In this document: piece by piece, positions 23,041-34,392 of the stretch
How the letters are laid out: each line of letters opens with the position of its first letter
Position numbering within the stretch: position 1 is the first letter of the stretch
Assembly (NCBI GenBank): GCA_002270565.1
Contig: NQMI01000010.1
Location: 679,791 to 743,790, forward strand
DNA: 64,000 bases
Source of the DNA: Stenocarpella maydis
Taxonomy: Eukaryota > Ascomycota > Sordariomycetes > Diaporthales > Diaporthaceae
Reading direction: 5' to 3'
Notes under the pieces: generated by a model
Told to the model about the DNA's origin: nothing
Database searches by the model: none
Seen by the model: only the letters and a program-made list of their open reading frames with translations
Made by a program: the position numbers and the translations under genes

Positions 23041-26000
23041 GAGTAGTAGCTATTATGATCCCTATATTAAAGCTATTAATTATGCTATAGATCTTGGAAG
23101 CAAGTATGCTATGTGTAACCCTCTTGCACTTAGTTAATAACTAATAGAGGATGTTCCTGGTGATCTCTTATATAGATGGTTGCTTAGTTTACTTTTCATT
23201 TACTAGGGCAATTATATAGCTAATTTAAGAACTAAGGTCCTTATTATTAGTAAAAGAGCCGTTTATAAAGATTATCAACTTAGCTGCCGTAAGGTCTAGA
23301 GGAATATAGTTAAGGCTATAGCTAAGGTAATCTGCTTGCCACTTTAGCCGCTTGTTTAATTTGGTGCAGTCTTTTTCTTTAGGGTCTTAAATTTAAGCCG
23401 TAATAGAGAGGTTAAATGCTGCTTCCGGGTGGCAAATAGAAGCTAGATATGCTCCTCTTATATGCTGCTTTATGTACTGTTGAATGCGGTCCTTAGCTGT
23501 ATAGTTAACTGGCTGTATCTTTGCCCCTTGGCCCTTCTGTCTGAGATATATGATGCCATTGTGTGATATCATGATTCTTATGCTATTGAAGTCCAGTGAT
23601 TTCTTAGGAGTCAGCCTGTCCTTTAGCTTGTAGCGGATCTCCTCCTCCTTAATCTTTTATTCTTTAAGCTCTAAAAAGGCTGGGGTATAGAGGGTAAGAG
23701 TATTATCAGTCTGTATAGCGGTAATACCAAAGATATCCTTACTGCCATGGTTAGCTATTAAGAGGCACAGGTCGTATGCAGATATAATTATCCCCAGCTT
23801 CTCGATATAGTATTTGTAGTATGTAGCCTACTAGTGTATACCGGCTTCTGTAATGCTATATAAGGGTTTAATTACCCTTATAATTATGCTGGCTGGGTAT
23901 TTGCCCCTTATTTTAGGAGGAAGGTAGTATAAAATGGGCCTCTTGAGTATAGATTTTAACTATAGATAGGCCTGGGTAATATTATGGAGCTTAAGATATA
24001 GTCCCTTAGTTATTAATATAAGCATAAGAGCAATAAGAAGTTAATAAGTTGCATGTTATACTATTAGTGATTGTATAAGGATCTTATGCTTTATAAGGTT
24101 ACTAAATCCAGTAATAATAAGGCGGGACTTCTTATATGGCTTCTTAGTTTTGCTCTTAATCTCCCTAATAATGTGAGATTTAAAGATTTGGATTCCTTTA
24201 TACTTCTGCTTATTGAATCGCTTAAACTAGAATACTCCTTAGCTAATTAGCTTGAATACTTCCTTATTATCTGACTCTTCAAAGGGGTTGCCTGGGGTGG
24301 TAATGATGCTATCCCAGCAGAGCTTTAGAGCAAGCTTGTAGTTGTTGACTTCGCATAGGGTAAGGAATACATAAGCAGTAATCTCATCTTTCACATTATT
24401 AATAGTAGCAGCGCTATTATTATTATCATCCATAACGACAACTGCCTTCTTCTTGCTCTTAGCCCCCCGTGGCCGTCCTTATTATTAAGGGACTACCGGG
24501 TTAGGAATAGTTAGTATGGGGTCTAGCTTGAAGCATACTGGCTCCTCTAGGGTATTATTAGGGTCCGGCAGATTAAGAGGTTCTTCTTCATTACGATAGT
24601 ATGGCTATATAAGGGTTGACTGGAAGATAACTGGTCTATTGGGGAGGTCAAGTGTTATATCGTGGCTGCTGATAGAGAGTAGTTTGTATGGGCCTTGCTA
24701 CCCAATCTTTTCTCTCTATATATAGACTTCGCTCTAAAGTGGTAGGCTTGAGACTTCTAATATAACTGGGCCGTTCCTTACGCGTAATACTTTGCTGATT
24801 TTGCATATAGTGCTAATTCTCCTAATCTCCTTTATTGCCTTTTATATTGCCTTAGCTCTCTTTAGAGTAGATAGTATAGGGGCTGAGTCTTCTATTATAT
24901 ATGGGTATGCTCCAAATATAAGGAGAGTTGGTATAAGACTGTCTGGGCCAACTGTGTTGTTGACCGCACTAAAGCTTGCCTATAGTATAGCTTCTTTAGT
25001 AAACATGGTTAATAACTTGGTATATAATATATTAAAAGCCCTGTATAAAGGAGCGTGATATCGCTCTACTTTATTGATTAACTAGTATGCTTCTGCAGGT
25101 ATTTGTTTATATATAATTTCTATAATGCATATAGTGCTCTTAAACTCGCTGGAAGTAAAGTTAGTCCCCGCATTAAATATAAGGCGGTCTAGGGGACCTA
25201 TATATGTATCAATCTAGCAGCTCTATAGGGCTTCCCATGTATCTTTGGTGGAAAGAGAAGCCAAGAATTGTCTAGCTTGGAAGGAGGTGGCTAAGTTAAT
25301 AATATGTAGTATAGGGAGCCCTATTAAATACATTATATCCACGATAACTTTATAGTTAAAGTCAACATCATCACGGAGGTTAAACTTGAATCTCTAGGGC
25401 GCGGGAGAGTGCATTTGGTAATGGTGGCAGAACTTGGTAATAGCCTCTAGTGCTGAGGAATCAATATTATAGTTAGCGCCCGCTAGTAGCTGAGAGAGCC
25501 TCTCAACTGATGGGTGCCCAAATCGTTTGTATAATTGCTGTAACTCGGTCTCCGTGAGGAAGAGAATGGGGGTGTTACTACCCTTATTAATATCCGTAAG
25601 AAACCATGGATGTCCCTACTTTTAAGTAATAGGAAACATCCTCTTATGCTGCTAATTTAGCTTATATTATACAACTTTATTGGTTGTGTTCTATATAAAG
25701 AGTGAGTGCGTATTTATATCTTATATATATAAGAGGAAGGGGGTTAGCGTTTTTATTATGTGGAACGTTAAGTTGCTGGCTGCTATATTAACTATAGTTG
25801 CCCCTATTGACTGTAGTAGTTCTCCTAGCCTAAAGCGGACTGTTGCTTCTCCTGCATAAGATGTATCAAGAGTGATAGGTACAAGTTGCTGCAGCACAGT
25901 GTATTGGTTGTACCTAATAGTGGAGTAGTTGGCTGCGCTAGTATTTGGGAGAATTCCTTGGAAATGCTGATGTAAGTAGTTGTTTATTGTAAAGACCTCC

Positions 26001-26219
26001 TTGATACTACTGGCTCCTTTATTGGTCTTAGTATTGCTAGTATTGATATTATTCCCGCTAGTTATAGGGCTGGGGTTATCTTGGTTTTTTTTGCTGTTGC
26101 TATTTCTGGAGCCGGGGCTGTCCTGGTTACCTCTGCTGTTGATGTCCTTAGGGCTGGGACTATCCTGGTCCTCCTTATTGTTGTTAATACTAAAAGTATG
26201 GAGGAAGGCTTGATCTACT

Positions 26220-26565
26220 AATTATGTATAGTTTCTATAGCTTTTAGTACTGCTAATAAACATACTAGTGCTTTCTTAATTATTGCTCTTATAGTTAATG
26301 CCCTTATAATTAATAAGAAACAAGTAGAATTCCTTATCTAAGCCGCTATATATGTATATATATGNNNNNNNNNNNNNNNNNNNNNNNNNNNNNNNNNNNN
26401 NNNNNNNNNNNNNNNNNNNNAATTATGTATAGTTTCTATAGCTTTTAGTACTGCTAATAAACATACTAGTGCTTTCTTAATTATTGCTCTTATAGTTAAT
26501 GCCCTTATAATTAATAAGAAACAAGTAGAATTCCTTATCTAAGCCGCTATATATGTATATATATG
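26220..26565. repeat. exact 145-bp direct duplicate flanking a 56-N gap (assembly artefact)
   Basis: 26220-26364 equals 26421-26565. The copies lie either side of the run of N at 26365-26420, so the two contigs most likely overlap and the real distance is negative. Confidence 0.9.
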
Positions 26566-26589
26566 TGCCCTTAGCCCTCTAGCGCTCTT

Positions 26590-26650
26590 CGAAAGAGTGA
26601 TTTGATGACTAATACCCCTCCTTCTGGTAGATATAGTACCTCTTTTTGTC
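26590..26650 (-). pseudogene. copia gag zinc knuckle with mutated cysteines
   Basis: Minus-strand reading gives RYYIYQKEGVLVIKSL in one frame and, in the gag frame, Y..Y...G.WSSNH. Fungal copia gag proteins have CYVC.KEGCWS..H here. The Cys codons TGT read TAT (Tyr), as RIP would produce. Confidence 0.55.
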
Positions 26651-27277
26651 TGGGGGGTTGTCTCTCCTGCGCCTTCCGTATGGGTAGTTGTCCCCTTTAG
26701 GGGGTGGTTGGAAGTTGCCCTAGGGGCAGTAGTTGCTTTGGGGACGGTAGTTGCCTTATCCCAGGAGGTATCGCCTATGTGTAGAGCCTTGTGAGTAGTT
26801 GCCCCTATATCATTAGTTATTATTATACCGGCGGTTGAGGTAGTACTAGTCATTGTCGGGGTGCTCAGAGTAATAAAATTAGTTATCACCAGGGTAGTTA
26901 AAGTGCTCGTTATTGCCCTAGTCTTTCTCATTATTATAGTTGCCATCTAGCCAATCATTATTGCCTTGCTCTATAGTATATTGCTAGGAGGGGCGCTGAG
27001 GTCCTGATGATACAGCATAATGATGGAGCATGTCATATGCTTCGTTAGTAGTAGCTGGGGCTGTTACCTTAATATAGTAGAACTCAGGTATACTATATAT
27101 TGTGCATATGAGGTTATTATGTAGTGGTTTGTCTTTAAGTGCTCCTTTATAGCTAAGTATTTAGGTATATTACTTTATATTTTTGATTAGAATCTCTACT
27201 ATTTCTGATGGGGTTTTATTCCTATTCTTTTGCTGTATTAATGCAAAAGTAGTGGTATTTTATGCGGTTAAATATAC

Positions 27278-27607
27278 TTATTGTTTGCTATTTATATTAA
27301 ATCGTTGCTTGAGTTTGGCATATGCTATAGTGAAGGTATCTCTATCTGTAATTAATTGGATATAAAAGTCCTTAGCCTTACCCTTTAATATTGCGGGTAA
27401 TGCTGCCTGGAAGTAGGTAGGGTATAGGTGGTTGTTCTTGTAGATATTATAAAAGAGATGAATCTTATTGTTAAGCACTTTATCCATTGCTTTAGTGAAC
27501 TTCTTATTATCTGAGTAATATTTAGCTAGGTTGGCAGATATCTCTTTCTCCAATGGTATGCCACTTAGCGGCACTGGAGGGATTGTTGCATACTTCTTAT
27601 AGGACAC
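27278..27607 (-). pseudogene. copia gag fragment (element B)
   Basis: An open stretch of 109 residues on the minus strand including NNKIHLFYNIYKNNHLYP, FQAALPAILKGKAKDFYI and AYAKLKQRFN. It resembles the central gag region of fungal copia elements (KL.IFYD.C...G.P...Y..AF..MLKG.A.DYY). It is a surviving part of a decayed gag. The homologous stretch in element A (about 17.2-17.6 kb) has lost its frame. Confidence 0.7.
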
Positions 27608-28843
27608 TTGGAATTCTTCCTACTTAGCTAATAACTTGTAGCTATTGGAGGTCTTAAAGGTATAGATGCCGTGTAGCTGCTGGGATAGTGGCAGAGGTTT
27701 GGGTATATCTGGGGCAGTAGGTTGCTATATGGGTCCCTAAGTACTTAGGCCTGTTCCCTGGTTGCTGCTTGGTGCTAGTGCGTATCCCTCAAACGATCTG
27801 CTATTGTTAAAAAGGATGTAGTTATAATGTCTCTTTAACTAAATCATCTGTTAGTGCTGGTATTATATAGATGCTGGGGCCTTTAGTAGGGATTCTAACT
27901 CCAATAGTTCTATAAAGGCCTTTATATTGTTGTTAAGCCAGATATGTATCCCCTTGCTTAGTAGTATCTTCTTAAGGGTAATAAGGATATTATAGTGGAT
28001 TGCCCTAAATGTTGGCTCTATCTATCTTATAAAGTTGTCTTTAAAGTTGATATAGAGCTTGTGAGTAGTAAGCCTTGCGTATGCTTGGTAGCGATATTAT
28101 ATGTAGGTATTAAGGAGAAGTATGTGTGCTTTTGGGTTGCTTAAAGCCTCTAGGTCCGCATCTACTCCCTATAAACTAGGGTTAAGATTTGTCTTTATAG
28201 TGGACTCCTTAAGTAGTATATCCTTAATTATATCCCATATATTAAGAGGGTTAAGACTAGTAGCGCCTATTAGTGTGATTATTAATGCTGATAGGATAGG
28301 GGTATTATCCTTATTATAAGGGTTTGCTATTATAATATGTGGGTTATATGGTTAATAATAGGGATATGCTGAGGTAGAGTAGGGGTTAAATAAATGGTAA
28401 TAAGGAGTAATGAGTATATAGGGGTAAGCTTATTAGCAGGGGGTAGTAAAGATGTGCCAGCTAGTGGAGTTAACCTTAGTTGGAGTAGCCGTTACCAAGG
28501 GAGTTGCCAGACTGTTGCTAATGTGTATTAAAGTGGTAATATCTTTAGCGTTATCTTCAAGAGTAGCCATAGGTTAATAATGTTGTGCAGCTAGCGCATT
28601 CCATAGTTGCTTTCTAATGTTACTCAGGGCGTGATAGACGCGCGTTCGATGAAGAAGGACTATAGCGTGCCGTATATAGAGCCTCTTCACGTCACGATGG
28701 GTAGTAATGATGTTATCAAACCAGCTAGTGCGTCCTCAAGAAATAATTATCATTAGTACTATTAGCATAGCTACTATTATAGCAGTAATGAACTGTCTCT
28801 TTAACCTTGCTAATCTGTGGTTGCCCTTGCAACTACTGATTAG

Positions 28844-29054
28844 TGTTGGCTGGGTTACGTATTGCAATACGATTGGGGGTTATGGTTAAAATTCTCTATA
28901 TAGGAGTAGTGGGTGTAGTGGGCGTAGCCCGCCAGCTATCTCGGGCTTATATAGAGGGTAGTGGTTGCTGAGTAAGCAACTACGCCCTCTGGCTACAGTA
29001 TGGTGGCTGTAGCGCTAGCCCACCAGTGTGCTGTTGCACACTGCTATTGCCACA
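28844..29054 (-). repeat. 5' LTR of copia element B
   Basis: 211 bp, TGTTGGCTGGG...GCCACA, followed by the ATAAT target duplication at 29055-29059. Confidence 0.87.
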
Positions 29055-29103
29055 ATAATTATTATTGTTAAACGGAACCGCTCAGTAGGGCGTTGGCACT
29101 TCG

Positions 29104-29150
29104 TGCAAGGAGTTACCCTAGACTTCTTGCAAGGAGTTACCCTAGACTTG
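29104..29150. repeat. 24-bp tandem duplication
   Basis: The unit TGCAAGGAGTTACCCTAGAC plus four bases occurs at 29104-29127 and again at 29128-29150. It lies about 50 bp outside element B. Confidence 0.85.
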
Positions 29151-29553
29151 CGAGTCAGGCGATTTTCGCTAAGTACGCCTAGTGCGTGCGTGACGCAAGA
29201 TGAGTTTGGTGGCCGTGAGTCGATTATTTTAGCCTGCATTTGCACCTTAATTCAGACCTCTGCATTACCCTTATTTCTTACCCAAAAAGTATATAACTTA
29301 GTGCATTGGATAGCTTGATTTCTGAAGTTNATAAAGGGTTCTATATATAATATTACTTAAAGTCTATATAGTAATATATAAATAAGAGTTATTAAAATAT
29401 AATAATTAGAGGGTTTCTAAATATATTAAACCTAAAAGATTAAGGGTTTATATTTAGAATATATTATTAGGTAGTTATTAAGTAATATTATTAGCTAATA
29501 ATAATTACTAGTTATAAGGCTATCTAATACTAGGATTAAATACTTAGATTGAT

Positions 29554-29629
29554 AACTGAAGAGTCTGTTCTATGAAAGCTATCTACTGTGGTGATGACTA
29601 TGTTCTTATATGTTCCTGACTCTTCAGTT
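29554..29629. repeat. 12-bp perfect terminal inverted repeat around 52 bp
   Basis: AACTGAAGAGTC at 29554-29565 and its exact reverse complement at 29618-29629. The inner TGAAGAGTC...GACTCTTCA has TG/CA ends. It could be a tiny solo LTR or a MITE; no clear target duplication is seen. Confidence 0.6.
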
Positions 29630-30578
29630 GCTTGTTGCTGCTTATTGATTTTGGATGAGCACTTGCAGTCATTGGGTCTGCAGCCCTAACCCTGGGTCTT
29701 TGGGTTAGGCCGTGCTGACTTAGCGGCTGGGGTCCTGCGGGGTTGTGTCGTGGTGTTTGTTTTGGATGCCTGGGTCCTCAAATGGGTCCCTGGGGTGCCA
29801 TTTGTGTTGGCTCATAACACGTATGCGGGGGGGGGGGGGCTGGAACAGGGGGGGGCCGAATGTGGGCCACCCACGTTAGAACACCTAGGATACATACCTA
29901 CGGCACCTACACCCATGAAATACGACTAAGCATCCACACCCAACTTGAACAATCACCGAATACAAAGAAGCGAATGATGTACCAGTGGACCCTCAATTCT
30001 TACAGGTGTAGTTAAACACCGGATTTACGAGCAAAACCTGGGACGAGGATGCATCCACGAATTTGTTGAAGGGGCGTTGATGATTATTTACACTGACCAG
30101 GTCACTCACGCTGTCCGATTCCCATGTATTTGGGTAGCGGAAGTTGGGCTACAAGGTCAGCGTCTTTCAGACGTGTTATGTTGATAAATGATGGATGGCG
30201 TGCATAAACTTTGAGAGTCTGGCTGGAGGTTACAACAGCTTCCCTATGAGGCGGCCACTGCCATCCGGCCTAGATACACTTGCGTGAGAGTCCCGACGAG
30301 ACTCCTGAGTGGCAGGCCGAAGGGCTTGACGCTCGGGGTTCACGGAACGACTCGTCTGATCTTGGCTGCCCTGCAACGCCAGGTGCTGGCCCTTGGCATA
30401 ACGTCAGCCGGTTGACATAACTTCGAAACTCAACTTTATTCAACCTTTCGCTGAAATCTACAAGCCTCGACTGACAGCTCCAGACGACACATAGCTACTC
30501 CCTACCAGGCGCATCCGCGAGACCCTGCACATGCAGGACAGCCTTTCGGCACTGCCATCACAAAAAGTTTGAGCTGCC

Positions 30579-32068
30579 ATGTCAAACCGGCCGATATGCG
30601 GCACAGACACGCCTGACCCGTGGATCGTCGAGGCTCACGGCAAGTTCTACCTCACATTCACGTTGGGCAACCGCGTCGAGATCTGGCAGTCTCCACACCT
30701 GGAGAAATTCTACGAATGCAAAAAAAGCGTCATCTGGGTGCGTCTTGTCATATAGGGTTCTCTCCATGATACCTTGTACATTGATCCACGCAAAGCTTGT
30801 TCTTGCCATGATTGGCTCGGCCAGGTGCGGTCACCACATCACATGGCATCTTGGTGTGCAACGTTGTGCTGGGAATCGCTCTCTCCTGATTGTCACAAAA
30901 GCTAACTCCCACTTCGGAGCAGCAACCACCACCTGGCTCGGCCTGGTCCGCCGACATCTGTAAGTGTTTCCTGAGAACTCGTCACCTCCTTTTATACTAC
31001 GTAAACATGAGCCTTACTTACTGAACAATCTCCAGGGGCACCCGAGCTTCATTACCTCAAAGGAGCATGGTATATCTACACGTGCGCTGCTCCTCCAGGG
31101 GTGGGGAACCCGGGGCACCGTACTGTGCTTCTAAAATCCTCCAAGCCTGATCCAATGGATCCCAGCGGTTGGCGGTTCCTCGGCCCACTCAAGGGAATGC
31201 CCGATCACTGGTCCATTGATGCGACGGTCTTCTCGGTCAGCGGCCACGACCTGTACTGCTGTTGGTCCGGATGGCCGCTTGGGGACCACAGTGACACCCA
31301 GCAGGATCTTTTTCTTATCAAGATGGCATCACCCGAGGAGGCCCTGCGGGATACCCTCGTCTGTATCTCGAAAGCGGACCAGCCTTGGGAGCGACCCGAT
31401 GACGGCCGGCGAGGTGTTAATGAAGGTCCGACGTGGGTCAACTTTTCCGGCTTCCGAGGTATTGTCTACTCTGCCCACGGCAGCTGGACCAGTGATTACA
31501 AGCTCGCGCTGCTGGCACTGGTCAGTCAGAACCCCCTGCGGCCTGAGAGCTGGACAAAGAGGCAGGCGCCGCTCTTGGTCAGCGATCGGCACCGAGGCGG
31601 TCCGTTTGGGCCGGGCCATGCGAGCTTCGTACCGAGTCCGTACAACGACGGACGGGTGTTCTGCGTTTACCACGCAACTGAGAAGGAAGGAGAGGGCTGG
31701 TAAGTAATACCCTACCCTGGAGCAGTTTCGCCGGATGTGTAATGAGAGCATGTCTCGGGATGTTGCATCACAGCATGCAGCCGGAACATGGCAATGTGCA
31801 CTGGGCCATGCATGAATCGGTCCTGCTAATAATATGAGATAGGAACAACAGAAAAGCCCGGGTCATGAACCTCGGCCCAGAGTGTTTCGCGCCCAATGCT
31901 TCGCCCGTCTGCTGCGCTTACCAGGGCGCTTACCCGGGTATTGGCCCTGTCGGTGGCAACACCCGCGACAAGGTTGAGGATACGATCGGCAAGACCGTGG
32001 ACAAGGCACCCGGGCCGGTCAGAGGTCAGCTGCAGGGAATTTTCGGGAAGGCGAAGAAGTTCTTCTAG
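30579..32068 (+). CDS. glycoside hydrolase family 43 (arabinofuranosidase/xylosidase-like)
   Basis: Predicted 361-residue five-bladed propeller hydrolase: exons 30579-30737, 30923-30959 (only 37 nt), 31036-31699 and 31843-32068, all GT-AG. Catalytic triad of the family visible: D13 in TPDPWIVE (base), D127 in WSIDATVF (pKa modulator), E195 in NEGPTW (acid). Splicing restores SADIWAPELHYLKGAWYIY and EGWNNRKARV, both standard GH43 blocks. The family acts on arabinan or xylan side chains; exact specificity unknown. No signal peptide follows from this start, so the product is predicted intracellular unless an upstream exon was missed. The last about 45 residues (after NASPVCCAYQG) are a charged, helix-like tail not usual for the family. 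Intron 1 (185 nt) is the least certain junction. Confidence 0.82.
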
Positions 32069-32249
32069 TCGTCGACGGAGGGTGCAAGAGGGCAGTGGGC
32101 AGAAGCAGTAAAGATCGTTGTTTATCATGCAGTCATAACTCGTGATGTCATGAAACAAGAAATAACGAATTTGACCGGACAGATAACGCTCGACGTGGTG
32201 GCCTAGATGCCAACTCACGCAGTCTGAACTCTCAACAAACACCCAACTC

Positions 32250-34392
32250 TCAAATCCTCTTTGACTTCATAGGCCTCCATTCTCCGAACCATGGGAATTC
32301 GGACCAGAACTTGCGAATCGCCCTCCTCCACTTGGCAACGCTGAAGATGCCAACTACAATCATGATCGTCAGCCCACTAGGCACCGCTACAATCGCCCAC
32401 AGACGGGTGACCGGCCCAAGTTGCTCGATGGGGTCGGTCGTCATCGATAGCAGGGTTGCAACAAAGCTGAGCGGGATGAAAAATGTCGCGAGCCAGGTTA
32501 GCCATTCTTTAGAATGTTAGTTTCGACGGTTATCAAATCCAGTTTGCGTCCTCCAAACCCCTCCTGTGTCTTTGAACAAGAGGAGTAGAGCTGAATTACT
32601 GGACGAGATGACTCACGTAGATTCTTGTTATCCTTGTAACCCCTGCGTGAATCACCCATGTTAATCACCGCGGTGACGACATCTGTTAACCGATCGATTC
32701 TGCTCTGGAACTCCTCCATGTACCCCAATATAAGTATAAAGTCGTGATGGTACGCATTTATACACTTAGTGTCCATCAATGGACCCAGGACACTGGAGTG
32801 TTTGGGCGATGGCTCGTTTATGTTGCGGCCCGGGTTCATCCTCTGCGGATGGGCCGACTCCCGGAACACGCGCAGGAATGTCTCGGCGATCATCTCGCGG
32901 TAGAGAGGGACGACCCGCCTCCAGTGGTGCAGCTTGGTCAGATGCTCGTCAATCTGTTCCTCCTTCTCGAGGAAGTCGTCTGGGAAAGCGATTCCCCAGT
33001 CCACCTGGTTCAGGCGCGTCTTGATGTAGTCCACCATGGTAAGCCACTCCGTGCAGACAAGATGCAGGAGAACCTGTACTGGGACGCAGACCGGGGAGGA
33101 GGAGTTTCCGGAGCCCTCGAAGTTGAACGTTTCGGGCTTTTTCGCCCAGTATATGAAGTCGTCGAAGAAATTATCGCTCGGAGGCGCTGAGCCACTTGGT
33201 GGAGATTCTCCCACTGGCGGAGTCTGTTCCCAATTCCTATATTTGAGCCATAGAGGGTTTCCAGCCTTGACGGTAGGGTCCACCAAGAGTATACCGTATG
33301 TAATGCCGTCCTCCTTCTCGGACTGCTGTATCAAACACGTTGCTCTGCTTCGATTGAGCCCGACTTGGGCTTCTTCCTTGTCATGTTTGTCCCAGAAGTT
33401 GTTACTATTGAAATCACGATCCATTCGGCGGAAGACATTAAATTGTTTGGATTCTTCGACGCCTTCTCTGAACAGCGTGCTGTCGAGGAAGTTCCTTGCC
33501 CGCACAAATCGAAGTTGAAACCAGTTTTGGCGTCTGGAAACTATGTCGAGATTAGGGGGGTCACGCCACCAGTCGCCTTTTACACACCACGTTAACGAAT
33601 ATCTGTAGAAACAGGAAAGCAGCGTGTGTTTGATGGGTTATAGGCCACTTACTGGTGTTATACCAAGCGTAGTCAACTATGTGCTCTCGGAAAAAGGACG
33701 GGTCAATTTTGAAGTGGGAGCCGAGAACCTCGATGACGTTGCGAGACAAGTCTTCTACCACGTATAGCCTCATTTTGATCGCCTCATTTTCCGACATCTT
33801 AGAGAGGCAGTTTTCGAGTTCGCCAGAGTCACTGAAATGCTTTTCCTCGATGCCAGTCCCTTCTTTTGGATACTCCAGAAGACACACTCTCGTCCTCTCC
33901 ATGCGTTCTTGTTTGCACTTGGCTGCAAAGCAAAGTCAGCTAAACCCATAGGCAGTGGCGATGGAGGTTGACCATGAAAGAGAGTCTCCTTGCTTTGATG
34001 CTCTGTTGTGTTACGTGTAAGGGCAGTTTCTTCTTACCTGCCTCGGAAGCATCCTTGGGATATCCACCTGGAGCTTGCGGATTCCACCTGATGGGATGCG
34101 TGCCAACATCCATGAAGTCGGCCAGCAGTTGCAAGTGCGGCCATTGTTTCGCCAATGATTTGATATGGGTCAAGTATGGTCCCCTATAGTAAAGCCATGT
34201 CAGAGCACTTGTTAAGTCGCAATGAGTAGAGTGAAATTCTCACGCCTTAGGAGCCGCATCTACCCAGCCCTTTCTCCAATCGTCCAGTTGTTCGTGCCGG
34301 TTGACGTCGCCGTGCGAATAGGCTGTCAGCCACTCCCTGACAGGAAATGGGCCCGGCCCGAGCCTAGGGCCTTTCAAATTTGGTCTTGGCAT
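32250..34392 (-). CDS. CorA-like (MIT superfamily) membrane protein
   Basis: Predicted 593 residues. Exons on the minus strand: 34392-34244, 34183-34038, 33922-33653, 33576-32617, 32506-32250; introns of 60, 115, 76 and 110 nt. The long N-terminal cytosolic part contains DYAWYNTSDWWRDPPNLD, a block seen in fungal CorA-like proteins. Two C-terminal TM helices lie at about 510-530 (WLTWLATFFIPLSFVATLLS) and 544-566. True CorA channels have Gly-Met-Asn after TM1; here it reads LSMTTDP, so Mg2+ transport is doubtful. Many fungal relatives lack GMN and their function is unknown. The third intron uses an AAAG acceptor; the nearer CAG would break the frame. Confidence 0.78.

Larger units (their letters stand above)
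21155..29054 (-). mobile_element. Ty1/copia LTR retrotransposon B (RIP-decayed, near full length)
   Basis: Bounded by two 211-bp LTRs with the target duplication ATAAT at 21150-21154 and 29055-29059. Order on the minus strand from the right: 5' LTR, gag (27278-27607 still open), a zinc knuckle (about 26590-26650), pol, RNase H (22750-23040), tRNA-like module, polypurine tract (minus strand of about 21372-21384), 3' LTR. The LTRs differ by a few transitions only; the left LTR ends CCATA instead of CCACA. The element is homologous to A but its LTRs belong to a different subfamily. A 56-N gap with duplicated flanks lies at 26365-26420. Confidence 0.87.
29055..30578. other. transposon flank and intergenic, gap at 29330, no supported gene
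   Basis: Holds a 24-bp tandem duplication (29104-29150), a one-base gap (29330), an AT-rich stretch (29331-29550), a 12-bp inverted repeat (29554-29629) and a run of about 13 G near 29827. The promoter of the GH43 gene should lie in 30300-30578. Confidence 0.6.

Noticed and set aside
26539..26946. 135-codon Thr-rich minus-strand frame in element B
   Set aside because: It is an off-frame reading of the decayed gag region; the zinc-knuckle frame differs.
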